DNA of 43,475 bases, taken from positions 1-43,475 of the forward strand of contig NZ_CAMCVG010000010.1 in assembly GCF_945881795.1 (NCBI RefSeq), read 5' to 3'. The translations under genes and the position numbers were made by a program. Position 1 is the first letter of the stretch; the number at the start of each line of letters is the position of its first letter. The notes beneath the pieces are model-generated. The model did no database searches, was not told the DNA's origin, and worked only from the letters and a program-made list of their open reading frames with translations. This DNA comes from Rhodoferax sp. OV413. Lineage in GTDB: Bacteria; Pseudomonadota; Gammaproteobacteria; Burkholderiales; Burkholderiaceae_C. Positions 8,366 to 17,522 of this stretch are shown here, piece by piece.

Positions 8366-8943
8366 TGAATCAGTGGATGCGCAGGCTGATGCGCCCGGTG
8401 TGGGTGCTGGCAGCGGTGTCGCTCTCATGGGCGGCCCAGGCCAAAGACATTCCAAAGGTCGTGTTTCAGACCACCATGGGCAGCTTCACGATTGAGCTGT
8501 ACCCCGAAAAAGCGCCCAAAACGGTGGAGAACTTCTTGCAATACGTCAAAGACAAGCACTACGACGGCACCATCTTTCACCGGGTGATAGGTAACTTTAT
8601 GGTGCAGGGCGGAGGCTTCACGCCCAACTTGCAACAAAAGCCAACCCGCGCTCCGATTCCTCTGGAGGCCGGCAACGGGCTGAAAAACGACCGGGGCGCC
8701 ATCGCCATGGCCCGCACCGGCAACCCCAACAGCGCCACGGCACAGTTCTTCGTCAATGTCGTGGACAACCCCAACCTCAACGCCCCGAGCCCCGACGGCT
8801 TTGGCTACGCTGTCTTCGGCAAAGTCACGCAGGGCATGGACACCATCGACAAAATCCGCAGCGCCCCGACCACCTCGTCAGGTCAGTACCAGAACGTTCC
8901 CCAAGCCCCCATCGTCATTAACTCCGCCACATTGGCGCCCTAA
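8365..8943 (+). CDS. ppiA: Periplasmic peptidyl-prolyl cis-trans isomerase (cyclophilin)
   Basis: Cyclophilin-type PPIase that speeds cis-trans isomerisation of X-Pro bonds during folding of exported proteins. A cleavable signal peptide is clear (residues 1-26, ending SWAAQA). The catalytic and binding motifs are FHRVIGNFMVQGGGF and TAQFFVNVVDN; the protein has 192 residues, the usual bacterial size. ATG 8365 overlaps the upstream stop as TGATG and has a GAAGGAG ribosome site at 8351-8357. It is the exported member of a tandem pair with ppiB, 3 bp downstream. Confidence 0.94.
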   Translation: MNQWMRRLMRPVWVLAAVSLSWAAQAKDIPKVVFQTTMGSFTIELYPEKAPKTVENFLQYVKDKHYDGTIFHRVIGNFMVQGGGFTPNLQQKPTRAPIPLEAGNGLKNDRGAIAMARTGNPNSATAQFFVNVVDNPNLNAPSPDGFGYAVFGKVTQGMDTIDKIRSAPTTSSGQYQNVPQAPIVINSATLAP

Positions 8944-8946
8944 ACC

Positions 8947-9453
8947 ATGAGCAATCCCCAAGTAGAACTCCACATCACCGGCTACGGTGTCATCACCCTC
9001 GAGCTGGACCAGGAGAAAGCGCCCAAGTCCACCGCTAACTTCCTGTCCTATGTGAACAAGGGCCACTACAACAACACCATCTTCCACCGCGTGATTCCCG
9101 GCTTCATGGTCCAGGGCGGCGGTATGGAACCCGGCATGGCTCAGAAGCCCACTGACGACCCGATTGACAACGAAGCCAACAACGGCCTGACGAACACCCT
9201 GTACACCGTTGCCATGGCCCGCACCGGCGACCCGCACTCTGCGACAGCGCAGTTCTTCATCAACGTGTCCGACAACGGTTTCTTGAACCACACCGCCCCC
9301 AGCATGCAGGGCTGGGGCTATGCGGTTTTCGGCAAAGTCGTGGCCGGCACCGACGTGGTGGACAAGATCAAGACAGTAAAGACGGGCCGCAAGGGCTTCC
9401 ATGACGACGTCCCCAAAGAAGACGTCATCATCGAAAAAGCTGTCGCGCTGTAA
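8947..9453 (+). CDS. ppiB: Cytoplasmic peptidyl-prolyl cis-trans isomerase B (cyclophilin)
   Basis: Cyclophilin of 168 residues without a signal peptide, hence cytoplasmic. The motifs [15 protein letters not shown] and [11 protein letters not shown] match those of PpiA next door, so the two probably arose by tandem duplication with only one copy carrying an export signal. ATG 8947 lies 3 bp after the ppiA stop. It is followed after 14 bp by lpxH, and this order (ppiA-ppiB-lpxH) suggests one operon. Confidence 0.95.
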   Translation: MSNPQVELHITGYGVITLELDQEKAPKSTANFLSYVNKGHYNNTIFHRVIPGFMVQGGGMEPGMAQKPTDDPIDNEANNGLTNTLYTVAMARTGDPHSATAQFFINVSDNGFLNHTAPSMQGWGYAVFGKVVAGTDVVDKIKTVKTGRKGFHDDVPKEDVIIEKAVAL

Positions 9454-9467
9454 GAGGTACCTCCCCA

Positions 9468-10262
9468 GTGGATCTGCATGCACCAGACCACTGGCGGACG
9501 GTGGATTTCATCTCGGATCTCCACCTCCACCCCGCCGAGCCCGGAACCTATGCGGCCTGGCAGCGTTACATGCAAACCACTGCGGCCGACGCCCTCTTTA
9601 TATTGGGCGACCTGTTTGAAGTCTGGGTGGGTGACGACGTACTAGAGAGCGCTAGCGCGGGGGAACCTGGCTTTGAGGCCGGCTGCGTTGGCCTGATGCG
9701 CCAGACTGCGCAGCGACTGCCGGTTTTTCTGATGCGGGGCAACCGTGATTTTTTGCTGGGCGAGGCCCTGGCGGCCAGCGCCGGGGTGCGGCTCCTGGAA
9801 GACCCCTGCACCCTGCACTTTCATTCAGAGCGCATCGTGCTCACCCACGGGGACGCGCTGTGCCTGGACGACACCGAATACCAAAATTTCCGTGCGGTAG
9901 TGCGCTCACCTCAGTGGCAATCTGACTTTCTAGCAAAACCACTGGCCGAGCGGCAGGCCATTGCAATGGACCTGCGCCAACGCAGCGAGGCCAATAAAGC
10001 AGCTCACGCGTCGTATGCCGATGTGGACACCGACGCCGCCGCGCACTGGTTGCGCAATGCTGGCGCCCGCACCATGGTCCACGGCCACACCCACCAGCCA
10101 GCCCGGCACCCCCTGCCCGATGGCGGGGACCGCTGGGTGTTGAGCGACTGGCACATCCATGGCCCGCACGCCCGAGCCGAAGTGCTGCGCTTGAGCGCGC
10201 CACAAACAGCCCCAGACGCAGAGCAGCCCCAATTCGTCCGCATTCCTGCGGCTTTGCGCTAA
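9468..10262 (+). CDS. lpxH: UDP-2,3-diacylglucosamine diphosphatase
   Basis: Hydrolyses UDP-2,3-diacylglucosamine to lipid X and UMP, the fourth step of lipid A synthesis, at the inner membrane surface. The metallophosphoesterase ligands are visible in order: SDLHL (Asp17, His19), GDLFEVW, RGNRDF, LTHGD and VHGHTHQP. The start is GTG 9468 with AAGAGG upstream; the protein has 264 residues, slightly longer than E. coli LpxH because of a C-terminal tail. The stop overlaps by a few bases the stop of the convergent DUF349 gene, leaving no room for a separate terminator. Confidence 0.93.
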   Translation: MDLHAPDHWRTVDFISDLHLHPAEPGTYAAWQRYMQTTAADALFILGDLFEVWVGDDVLESASAGEPGFEAGCVGLMRQTAQRLPVFLMRGNRDFLLGEALAASAGVRLLEDPCTLHFHSERIVLTHGDALCLDDTEYQNFRAVVRSPQWQSDFLAKPLAERQAIAMDLRQRSEANKAAHASYADVDTDAAAHWLRNAGARTMVHGHTHQPARHPLPDGGDRWVLSDWHIHGPHARAEVLRLSAPQTAPDAEQPQFVRIPAALR

Positions 10263-13060
10263 GAACGCTTGAGCAGAACCTTCAGCACGGTTTGCAGACG
10301 CCGCGCCGCCGCCGCGTCAAACTCCGCTGACAGCACCTTAGCGGCATCGTCGACCCAGGTTTGGGCTGGGGCGGGGTCATTGCGGCGGGTAAGCAGCTGC
10401 AATTGCAGGCCCCTGCGGGCATCGAGGTGCTCAGCCGGCGTGGGTACTTCAGCGGCCATCTCCAGGCGCAACAGGTGCTGTGCGGCAGCGTCAGCTTTGA
10501 GCGAGGGTGCGGCTGACACAGCTTTGGACCACCCGGTGCGGGCCTGCGCTGCGGCGCGGCCGCCGAGCTCCTGGGCTGAAGGAATAAGTGCGGCGTCGCG
10601 CTTTTCCCACGCGGTGAGCAAATGCACCAAGGCCTCGCCATGCGCCTGGGCCGCCAATTTCTTGAGGGCCAGCTGGGCGTTGTCAAAGGCATCGCGCTGA
10701 GCGCGGAAGGCGGTATCTCCCAAACGGGGAGCGTTCGACGGGGCCGGACGGCTGCCGTCGCCACGGTTATCTCGGCTATCGCTACGCCCATCGCGCCCGC
10801 CGCGGCCTGCGTCTTTGCGATCGCCCCACTTGCCCGCACGCGGATCGGCGGGGGCGTCTTTTTTCATACCGGGCCGGTCATCCCCGCGCACGGCGATTAC
10901 TGGTTTGGCGGCCGGCTTGGGCGGCACGACCACCGCGGGCTCAGCAACAGGCTCTGCCACGGATTCAGAGGCAGATTCAGCGGCAGATTCAGAAGTAGGT
11001 TCAGAAGCGGGTTCAGGGGCGGGCTCTGAAGTTGCCGCAGCTGCAGCTCCGGACTCCGCCTCCCCGGACGCCGCCTGACTTGCTATGGTTTCAGGAGCTG
11101 CTTGCGCAATGTTCACGGGCGCTTCGGGCGGTTTTTGATCCAAATTCAGGGCCTGGGCTGACTGAGCAGCTTGCTCGCCGGCTCCGGCCGCGGCCACCTC
11201 GGCCTGCGCCTGGGCCTGGCCATGCAGGGCTGCTTCCAGTGCAGCCATGGCGCTGCGAATCGCGGTGGCGTCCCCGGACGCGTTGGCCGCTTCCAGCGCC
11301 CGGGCGGCGTCAATCACCATCCGGTCACGTGCGCCAAGCGCAGCTTCGGCTTTTTCGCGCTCAGCGCTCTTGCGGTTGAAGGCTTCGTCAATCGGTTTAC
11401 GGAAGGCGTCCCACAGCTTCTGCTCCTGCCGGCGGTCCACCGGGATGGCGTGTGCCTGTGCCTGCCAGCGCTGTTGCAAGGCCTTGACCGCGTCAATACG
11501 CAGCATCGGCATGGCACCGAGCTGCTTGGCCTCTTCAATCATGGCGTGGCGCGCGGCAAGGCTTTGGGCCTGCACGGCCTCCAGGGGGGCACAAGCCTCC
11601 GCAAAAGCGGCCTTCCACTGCGGCTGCAGCTCGGCAAACATCTTCTCGCCCACATGGCCGGCCTCGCGCCAACGTTCAGAGAACTGATGCAGGATGCGGT
11701 TGAAGCCCTTCCAGTCGTCGTCAAGCGCGCTGCGGTTGGCTGCGGCCCAGACTTTAAGTTCGTCCAGCAGCGCCAGGCGCTGGGCGCGGTGCTCGGCGGC
11801 CTCGGCCTTGACTTTTTCGAGCCACCCCTCAACGACCTTGTAGGCTTCATTGCAGGCCTCGTCGAAGCGCTTCCACAAGGCGTGGTTGGGTGCGCCGCCC
11901 TGGTCGGTTTGTTTCCATTGATCGCGCAGGGTGCGCAGGGTTTCCTGCATCTTGCGCCCGCCCATGGCCTGCCCCTCGGGCCGGTTGAGCAGGCCCTCCG
12001 CCTTGGCAACCAGTTCTTCACGAATCTGGTCGGCGCGCCAGCGCTGCCAGCCTTCGAGCTCGCCGGCCGCCGCCAGTGCGGCATGGGCCTGGTTTTCGAG
12101 CTTGGCGTCAATCAGTTTGCCGAATTCCTTGAGGGCGTTGCGTAGCGCGGCAGCGGCACCGGCGCTCGCCTTGCCGTGGCCTTCACCAACTTCCTGCTCC
12201 ACGATCGCAAGCGCCGCTTTCACCGACTCCTGGGCTTGCGCGCGCAGCTCGGGGTCGACCTTGGGCTTGGCAGCCTTGGGGGCGGGCTCCGGCGGAATTC
12301 CGCGGGCGAGCCGGACTTCGTCCGCCCACACCGGAACCGGGGGGAGCGGTGCCGCAGCGTCTTGTGATGCGGCAACGGCCAGGCCAAGCGCTCCCTGGAA
12401 AGCTTCCCACACCACCAGCAGTTGGCCCTTGGACGCATCCAACAGCGCGGGAAACCGCACATCCACGCTCACCCAATTGCGACTGGACTCCAGCGCCAGG
12501 GCCTGCGACTGCCAGTGCGCCACATCGGTTCGCAGCGCGTCCAAGGCGATTTGGGCATCGGCCAGTGGTTTGGTGGACAAGACTTCAATGCGCTGGGCCA
12601 GCAGCACGGCTGCCTCACGCTGCACCTGCACCTGGTGCTGCAGGTCTTCAATGCCGCGCACCCGCTCGGACAACTGGGTCTTGAGCGCAAGCAGCGGCTC
12701 CTTGCTCAGGGGCGCGCCGGCCTTGGCGGCGTCCCGCTGCCAGGCCAGCGCATCAGCGATGTTCAGCTTAGGCAGGTCAATCAGCGTCTGGGCCTTGGCG
12801 GCCCACTCCGCGCTCAGCGCCTCTTGCCCCTTCGCGCGGCGGGCTTCGTCCAGTTTCTCCCGCACGAGCTTAGCAGCACCCTTGTCTTTCACGCTGAGTT
12901 CCTTGAACACTTCGGCCAGCTGTTCAGCGTCCGGCAGGGTCTGGAGCCAATCGCGGATGCGGGAGGCCCGCTCCCCGGCCGTGGCGGCGGTAAAAGCACC
13001 GCCGGTCAGGCGGTCCAGGGTGGCGATATCGGATGTTTTGGCAGTTGGGTGGGACGTCAC
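10259..13060 (-). CDS. DUF349 domain-containing protein
   Basis: A 933-residue, Ala-rich, mostly helical protein with several DUF349 repeats, short charged segments with Trp residues (for example in ALWKRFDEACNEAYKVVEGW and PQWKAAFAEACAPLEAV). About residues 680-720 form a low-complexity stretch of Ser/Glu/Ala/Pro repeats, and a basic Gly/Arg/Asp-rich segment follows near 745-780. No signal peptide or membrane helix is seen, so it should be cytoplasmic. The molecular function of such long proteobacterial DUF349 proteins is not established to my knowledge. The start is ATG 13060, facing the 457-bp intergenic region before the lytic transglycosylase gene; the stop overlaps that of lpxH. Confidence 0.85.
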   Translation of the reverse strand: MTSHPTAKTSDIATLDRLTGGAFTAATAGERASRIRDWLQTLPDAEQLAEVFKELSVKDKGAAKLVREKLDEARRAKGQEALSAEWAAKAQTLIDLPKLNIADALAWQRDAAKAGAPLSKEPLLALKTQLSERVRGIEDLQHQVQVQREAAVLLAQRIEVLSTKPLADAQIALDALRTDVAHWQSQALALESSRNWVSVDVRFPALLDASKGQLLVVWEAFQGALGLAVAASQDAAAPLPPVPVWADEVRLARGIPPEPAPKAAKPKVDPELRAQAQESVKAALAIVEQEVGEGHGKASAGAAAALRNALKEFGKLIDAKLENQAHAALAAAGELEGWQRWRADQIREELVAKAEGLLNRPEGQAMGGRKMQETLRTLRDQWKQTDQGGAPNHALWKRFDEACNEAYKVVEGWLEKVKAEAAEHRAQRLALLDELKVWAAANRSALDDDWKGFNRILHQFSERWREAGHVGEKMFAELQPQWKAAFAEACAPLEAVQAQSLAARHAMIEEAKQLGAMPMLRIDAVKALQQRWQAQAHAIPVDRRQEQKLWDAFRKPIDEAFNRKSAEREKAEAALGARDRMVIDAARALEAANASGDATAIRSAMAALEAALHGQAQAQAEVAAAGAGEQAAQSAQALNLDQKPPEAPVNIAQAAPETIASQAASGEAESGAAAAATSEPAPEPASEPTSESAAESASESVAEPVAEPAVVVPPKPAAKPVIAVRGDDRPGMKKDAPADPRAGKWGDRKDAGRGGRDGRSDSRDNRGDGSRPAPSNAPRLGDTAFRAQRDAFDNAQLALKKLAAQAHGEALVHLLTAWEKRDAALIPSAQELGGRAAAQARTGWSKAVSAAPSLKADAAAQHLLRLEMAAEVPTPAEHLDARRGLQLQLLTRRNDPAPAQTWVDDAAKVLSAEFDAAAARRLQTVLKVLLKRS

Positions 13061-13517
13061 AGCGGGCTCGGAAGGTAAAGGGGCTGAAATCAGCGACCGC
13101 GTATTTTCGCTGTGAAAACAGCGCCCTCCCTAGGTTTTTACCCGTGCGGGCCCGAACGGACGCCCGAAAGTCAAAAACAAACCGCTGATTCGGGGCTATT
13201 TGAATTTTCTTAGCACCCTCAACATGCCCCCTCAGGCGCCACTTCCAGAGGGAAAAATCCCAAAAACCCCAACTGTCAAGCATATAGAAAACTGTTTATA
13301 TGGTTGACTAGGCATATGAGCGTTTTTAAAATTGCCTTCATGCCATCCCGAACCAGGATGTTTTGCCCCGCTGCCGAAACCGGCATTTTCAAATCGCTGC
13401 ACATGTCGAACCGACGCCGCAGGATATTGATAGCGACCCCACCCCAACGAGGCGACTTCTCTGCCAATGCCCCGCGCAGCCGGGCAGGCAGGGCCCCCGT
13501 TTAAGAAGGAGAAGCTC
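13061..13517. other. Intergenic region between DUF349 gene and lytic transglycosylase
   Basis: The 457-bp divergent region holds a good plus-strand sigma-70 promoter (13304-13332). Just upstream is an imperfect operator-like inverted repeat, CATATA (13281-13286) and TATATG (13297-13302). On the minus strand a perfect -35 box TTGACA (13279-13274) lacks a convincing -10 at normal spacing. A plus-strand 54-codon frame runs from ATG 13340, at the expected transcription start, to TAA 13504, immediately before the transglycosylase ribosome site; its protein is not recognised and may not be made. Confidence 0.5.
13304..13332 (+). promoter_or_regulatory. Sigma-70 promoter for the lytic transglycosylase gene
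   Basis: The -35 box TTGACT (13304-13309) and the -10 box TAAAAT (13327-13332) each match the consensus at five of six positions and are separated by exactly 17 bp. Transcription should begin near 13339-13340, giving a leader of about 178 nt before the TTG start at 13518. Confidence 0.7.
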
Positions 13518-14318
13518 TTGACAGCGACTACCCCCCTGACCCAGGTCCTTCGCGACATCGCGAAACACACGGCCCGCGGTTTTATGCAACTCACGCACAA
13601 CAGCTTTACCCTGCTGGGCCTGGCTGTGGTGTTCACCCTGATCACCCTGGCAGTGCGCCCCGAAATCCGCCAGGAAGGCGAAGTCCTGCTCATGGGCTGG
13701 CTCAAATACCGTCAGGCCCAGATTTCCGGCCTGGTCGGCGAGCCCGAAGCGGTAGACCGCGCTACCGCTGCCAACCCGCAAGCGCTGCCCCGGCAACAAG
13801 CTGCGGTAGCTTTGTGGCTGAGCAAGAAATACAGCGTGGCCCCCGAGCCGCTGAGCGCGCTGGTTGCTGAGGCTTACGAGACCGGCAAGACGACCAAGCT
13901 CGACCCCTTGCTCATTCTGGCGGTGATGGCAATCGAGTCCGGCTTCAACCCTTTTGCGCAAAGCCACATGGGCGCGCAGGGACTGATGCAGGTGATGACC
14001 AAGGTGCATTACGACAAGTACGAGGACTTCGGCGGCAAGCTCGCGGCGTTTGATCCGGTGTCCAACCTGCGGGTAGGGGCCAAAGTGCTTCGGGAATGTA
14101 TCAACCGCGGTGGTTCCATTGAAGGCGGACTCAAGCTCTATGTGGGAGCCACCAATATGGAAGCGGACGGAGGCTATACGGCCAAGGTGTTGGCCGAATA
14201 TGCCCGCCTGGAAAGTGTTGCCGCCGGCAAATCGGTACCGATGCGCGCCGCCCCGGTCCCCGCGCCGGAAGTGACTCCAGCGGTGGAGAAGGTGGCTAGC
14301 CTCCCCAGCCCTTACTGA
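13518..14318 (+). CDS. Membrane-anchored lytic transglycosylase (SLT domain)
   Basis: Cleaves the glycan strands of peptidoglycan with formation of 1,6-anhydromuramic acid. The start is TTG 13518, 6 nt after AAGGAG (13506-13511), giving 266 residues; the longer ATG frame from 13467 reads through the ribosome site. One membrane helix spans about residues 30-46 (FTLLGLAVVFTLITLAV). The SLT domain follows, with catalytic Glu140 in AIESGFNP and the motif GAQGLMQVM. The C-terminus is Pro/Ala-rich. It is transcribed from its own promoter and followed by the riboswitch of glyA. Confidence 0.9.
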   Translation: MTATTPLTQVLRDIAKHTARGFMQLTHNSFTLLGLAVVFTLITLAVRPEIRQEGEVLLMGWLKYRQAQISGLVGEPEAVDRATAANPQALPRQQAAVALWLSKKYSVAPEPLSALVAEAYETGKTTKLDPLLILAVMAIESGFNPFAQSHMGAQGLMQVMTKVHYDKYEDFGGKLAAFDPVSNLRVGAKVLRECINRGGSIEGGLKLYVGATNMEADGGYTAKVLAEYARLESVAAGKSVPMRAAPVPAPEVTPAVEKVASLPSPY

Positions 14319-14370
14319 GACCAGCCGGCAAACTCACCGGCGAACAAGGCGGCTCGGTTAAACTCCGTCC

Positions 14371-14487
14371 CGCACGCAACTGGCGATAGGCAGCGGCCCC
14401 GACAGGCGCCGTTTGCTGACGTGGGACACCACTGGGAAGCGTGCCGCAGCACCCGAGCGTGCCTGCGATCAGCCGTTCGCCTGGGCA
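14371..14487 (+). promoter_or_regulatory. ZTP/ZMP riboswitch (pfl motif) upstream of glyA
   Basis: All hallmarks of the pfl aptamer are present. GCACGC (14372-14377) pairs with GCGTGC (14439-14444) as P1. It encloses the conserved ACTGGCG (14379-14385) and CCACTGGGAAGCG (14429-14441). The 3' domain ends CCGTTCGCCTGGGCA (14473-14487), whose CGCC (14478-14481) can form the known pseudoknot with GGCG (14382-14385). The class senses ZTP/ZMP (AICAR phosphates), which rise when 10-formyl-tetrahydrofolate is short, and commonly precedes glyA. No terminator follows. GGCAG in the aptamer (14484-14488) can pair with CTGCC right before the ATG (14533-14537), suggesting control of translation. Confidence 0.88.
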
Positions 14488-14537
14488 GCCCTGTTGTCAC
14501 CCATGACCTACAGGCCCGAACTCCTTGAAGGACTGCC

Positions 14538-15782
14538 ATGTACGACCGCAACATTCTTGTTGAACAAACCGACCCCGAGCTCTGGAACGCCATCCTGGCC
14601 GAGAACGCCCGCCAGGAGCACCACATTGAGCTGATTGCCAGCGAAAACTACGCATCCCCCGCCGTGATGGCCGCCCAGGGCAGTCAACTTACCAACAAAT
14701 ATGCCGAGGGCTACCCCGGGCGCCGCTACTACGGCGGCTGCGAACATGTGGACGTGGCCGAGCAGTTGGCCATTGACCGGGCAAAGCAAATCTTTAGTGC
14801 GGACGCTGCCAACGTCCAACCGCATTGCGGCGCGTCTGCCAATGAGGCGGTGTTCCTGGCCTTCCTGAAGCCCGGCGACACCATCATGGGCATGAGTCTG
14901 GCCGAAGGCGGGCACCTGACCCATGGCATGCCCCTGAACATCAGCGGCAAGTGGTTCAACGTGGTGTCGTACGGGCTGGACGCCAACGAAGCCATTGACT
15001 ATGACGCCATGGAACGCAAGGCCCACGAAACCAAGCCCAAACTCATCATCGCCGGCGCTAGTGCGTATTCGCTGGCCATTGATTTTGAACGCTTCTCCAA
15101 AGTCGCCAAAGACGTTGGTGCGATTTTCCTGGTGGACATGGCCCACTACGCAGGCTTGATTGCGGCAGGCGTGTACCCCAACCCCGTGCCCTACGCCGAC
15201 GTGGTGACCTCCACCACCCACAAGAGCCTGCGCGGCCCGCGCGGCGGCATTATTCTGATGAAGGCTGAGTATGAGAAAGCCATCAACAGCGCCATCTTCC
15301 CCGGCCTGCAAGGCGGCCCGCTGATGCACGTGATTGCAGCGAAGGCCGTGGCATTCAAGGAAGCCCTGACACCGGAATTCAAGACCTACCAGCAGCAGGT
15401 GGTGCGCAATGCCAAGATCGTGGCCGAGACGCTGACCACGCGCGGCCTGCGCATCGTGAGCGGCGGCACCGAGAGCCATGTGATGCTGGTGGACCTGCGC
15501 TCCAAGGGAATTACCGGCAAAGAAGCCGAAGCCGTGCTGGGTGCCGCCCACATGACAATCAACAAAAACGCCATCCCGAATGACCCTGAAAAACCGATGG
15601 TGACCAGCGGCATCCGGGTGGGCACGCCCGCCATGACCACCCGCGGCTTCAAGGACGAGGAGGCCCGCGCCACCGCCCACCTGATTGCTGACGTGCTGGA
15701 CAACCCGCGCGACGAGGCGAACATTGCCGCAGTGCGGGCCAGGGTGCATGCCCTGACCTCGCGCTTCCCGGTGTACAAGTAA
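14538..15782 (+). CDS. glyA: Serine hydroxymethyltransferase
   Basis: PLP enzyme that converts serine and tetrahydrofolate to glycine and 5,10-methylene-tetrahydrofolate, the main source of one-carbon units for purines, thymidylate and methionine. The PLP lysine is Lys229 in [14 protein letters not shown]; the full family length is kept (414 residues), with the N-terminal motif [13 protein letters not shown] 14538 has AAGGA at 14528-14532. The ZTP riboswitch just upstream links expression to formyl-folate status. The gene is followed after 18 bp by nrdR, as in many betaproteobacteria. Confidence 0.97.
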   Translation: MYDRNILVEQTDPELWNAILAENARQEHHIELIASENYASPAVMAAQGSQLTNKYAEGYPGRRYYGGCEHVDVAEQLAIDRAKQIFSADAANVQPHCGASANEAVFLAFLKPGDTIMGMSLAEGGHLTHGMPLNISGKWFNVVSYGLDANEAIDYDAMERKAHETKPKLIIAGASAYSLAIDFERFSKVAKDVGAIFLVDMAHYAGLIAAGVYPNPVPYADVVTSTTHKSLRGPRGGIILMKAEYEKAINSAIFPGLQGGPLMHVIAAKAVAFKEALTPEFKTYQQQVVRNAKIVAETLTTRGLRIVSGGTESHVMLVDLRSKGITGKEAEAVLGAAHMTINKNAIPNDPEKPMVTSGIRVGTPAMTTRGFKDEEARATAHLIADVLDNPRDEANIAAVRARVHALTSRFPVYK

Positions 15783-15800
15783 ACGCGCTGCCAGCCCCCG

Positions 15801-16250
15801 ATGAAGTGCCCCTTCTGCAGCCACTCCGAAACCCAGGTGGTGGAGACGCGGATTTCGGAAGACGGGGACTTCATCCGCCGCAGGCGCCAGTGTGGCTCCT
15901 GCGACAAGCGCTTTACCACCTACGAGCGGCCGGATGTGAATTTTCCGGCCATCGTCAAAAAAGACGGACGCCGCATCGAGTTTGAGCGCGGCAAGCTGCT
16001 CGCCTCGATGAACCTGGCCCTGCGCAAACGGCCGGTCAGTACCGAGCAAATAGACGGCGCCATCGAGCGCATCGAAGAAAAGCTCCTGAATCTGGGCCTG
16101 CGCGAAGTCCAGAGCACCCGCATCGGCGAACTGGTGATGCGCGAACTCAAAAAGCTCGACAAGGTCGCCTACGTGCGTTTTGCCAGCGTGTACCGCAGCT
16201 TTGAAGACATTGATGAATTCAAAACGCTGGTGGATGAGGTGAGTAAGTAG
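15801..16250 (+). CDS. nrdR: Transcriptional repressor NrdR
   Basis: NrdR represses ribonucleotide reductase genes at NrdR boxes according to bound ATP/dATP. The zinc ribbon uses Cys3, Cys6, Cys31 and Cys34, followed by the basic DNA-binding segment FIRRRRQC. The ATP-cone covers about residues 49-139. The 149-residue length is typical. No NrdR box was recognised in this window, so its targets lie elsewhere. It is close behind glyA on the same strand, so both DNA-precursor genes are probably on one transcript. Confidence 0.96.
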   Translation: MKCPFCSHSETQVVETRISEDGDFIRRRRQCGSCDKRFTTYERPDVNFPAIVKKDGRRIEFERGKLLASMNLALRKRPVSTEQIDGAIERIEEKLLNLGLREVQSTRIGELVMRELKKLDKVAYVRFASVYRSFEDIDEFKTLVDEVSK

Positions 16251-16344
16251 CATAGGCTGGGGCAAACTGCCGCTTGTCCGGGCCTTGCGCCCTGCGGTCG
16301 CCCAGCCCTTGGGCCAGGTCAACCCCATGTGGCATCCTCGCTCC

Positions 16345-16959
16345 ATGTCTGTAAATAGCCATTCATCGAACCGATCACTTGCTTCCCACGCAGGATTCAC
16401 GCTGGTCGAGCTGCTGGTCGTCGTCGCCATCGTCGCCATTCTGTCGGCAATAGCAGTTCCCGGGTTCAGTTCGATAGCAGCCGGCTCCAGCGTTACAGGG
16501 GCACTGAACAACTTTATGGCGGACACAAGCTTTGCGCGAGGCGAGGCGCTTCGCAGAGGCAAAACCGTCACCATCTGCCGCACTAACCAACCCACCGCAT
16601 CGGCGCCTAGCTGCTCAACAGGGGACGGGCTGTCGGTGGGCGGATGGAAAGAGGGCTGGGTTGTGTTTATTGACGAGGATGGCGATGCAAACTTCGACTC
16701 CGGCAGTGACACCGTGGTGCGTGTTCAAGACGCCGTTCACGGATTGAGCGAGTTTTTTGCAGTGGGTGCCAACACCATCAGCGCAGTTTCAACCGCCAAC
16801 TACATCAAGTTTGACGGCACAGGAAGAGCAATCGGACAACAAGCACGATGGATCATCCGCCCGAGCGGTGGGCTCTCGAGCGATGCCAGCCATGCGCGCA
16901 CGCTGTGCATGAATTCCGTCGGCAGGGTGCGATTCATCAAAGGCGAGTCGGTATGCTGA
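16345..16959 (+). CDS. fimT: Type IV pilus minor pilin, FimT/GspH-type
   Basis: A minor pseudopilin that helps prime type IV pilus assembly. The start chosen, ATG 16345, gives a 17-residue basic leader ending in Gly, then the prepilin peptidase site G^FTLVELLVV with Glu at +5 (residue 22) and a hydrophobic helix. The rest matches the GspH/FimT fold. The other starts upstream (ATG 16327, TTG 16285) give overlong leaders; none has a clear ribosome site. It is the first gene of the cluster and overlaps pilV by 7 bp. Confidence 0.88.
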   Translation: MSVNSHSSNRSLASHAGFTLVELLVVVAIVAILSAIAVPGFSSIAAGSSVTGALNNFMADTSFARGEALRRGKTVTICRTNQPTASAPSCSTGDGLSVGGWKEGWVVFIDEDGDANFDSGSDTVVRVQDAVHGLSEFFAVGANTISAVSTANYIKFDGTGRAIGQQARWIIRPSGGLSSDASHARTLCMNSVGRVRFIKGESVC

Positions 16960-17522
16960 AATTTCATGCGAAAGGCGCCCGCAGCGTGAAACAACGTGGC
17001 GTGACCCTGATAGAAATTCTTGTGTCATTGCTGCTCCTGTCCTTCGGGCTGCTGTCGCTGGCAGGAATGCAGGCGTATTCGCTAGCGGCCCAAAAAAACG
17101 CCTCCAACCGCGCGATTGCCAGCATGTTGGCCAATGAGTTGGCAGAACTTATTCGCTTGAATCAAAAAGGCTTCGCAGACGGCAAGTACGACGTCTCCAA
17201 GCTGACCGACGCTGCGCTTGCGGGTGACGCAGGCTGCGAATTCCCTGACTGCACCAGCACCGACACGCTGGCAGAGGCCGACCTGGCATCATTTCGGCGA
17301 CTGGTGAGGAATCAGTTACCGAAGGGCGGGGTTGAATTGTCCCGCCCCGGCGGCAGTAGCGAACATGCGGAGATCTGGATCGTGTGGGAAGAGGCCGCTG
17401 TCCTCAACACCACCCAAGGCGGCAGCGAAGTTTCAACCGAGGTCCACTCCGAAAACTGCCCGACCACCGCAAAAAACCTCAGCACGCTACCCCGCTGCTT
17501 TTATATGAAGGTGCAGCTGTGA
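16953..17522 (+). CDS. pilV: Type IV pilus modification/minor pilin PilV
   Basis: A minor pilin of the priming complex. ATG 16953 overlaps the fimT end and is preceded by AGGCGAG. The leader MLKFHAKGARSVKQRG is cleaved at G16^VTLIEILVS, with Val instead of the usual Phe at +1 and Glu at +5 (residue 21). The N-terminal helix with the PilV-like motif GLLSLAGMQAYSL follows; total length is 189 residues. The globular part contains an even set of cysteines that may form disulfides. Its stop overlaps the pilW start (GTGA). Confidence 0.87.
   Translation: MLKFHAKGARSVKQRGVTLIEILVSLLLLSFGLLSLAGMQAYSLAAQKNASNRAIASMLANELAELIRLNQKGFADGKYDVSKLTDAALAGDAGCEFPDCTSTDTLAEADLASFRRLVRNQLPKGGVELSRPGGSSEHAEIWIVWEEAAVLNTTQGGSEVSTEVHSENCPTTAKNLSTLPRCFYMKVQL

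Noticed and set aside
9649..9658. GCGCTAGCGC inside lpxH as another repeat copy
   Set aside because: Only the 10-bp palindrome is shared; the flanks do not match the repeat pattern.
13276..13467. Minus-strand frame of 63 codons in the intergenic region
   Set aside because: No ribosome site, no recognised family, and it overlaps the well-supported plus-strand promoter.
16300..16345. Sigma-54 promoter before fimT
   Set aside because: A TGGCA occurs at 16330 but the expected TTGC at the -12 position is missing.
14508..16712. Open frame of 734 codons on the minus strand
   Set aside because: Runs antisense through glyA, nrdR and the start of fimT, whose motifs are certain; its Gly/His-rich composition is that of a shadow frame.
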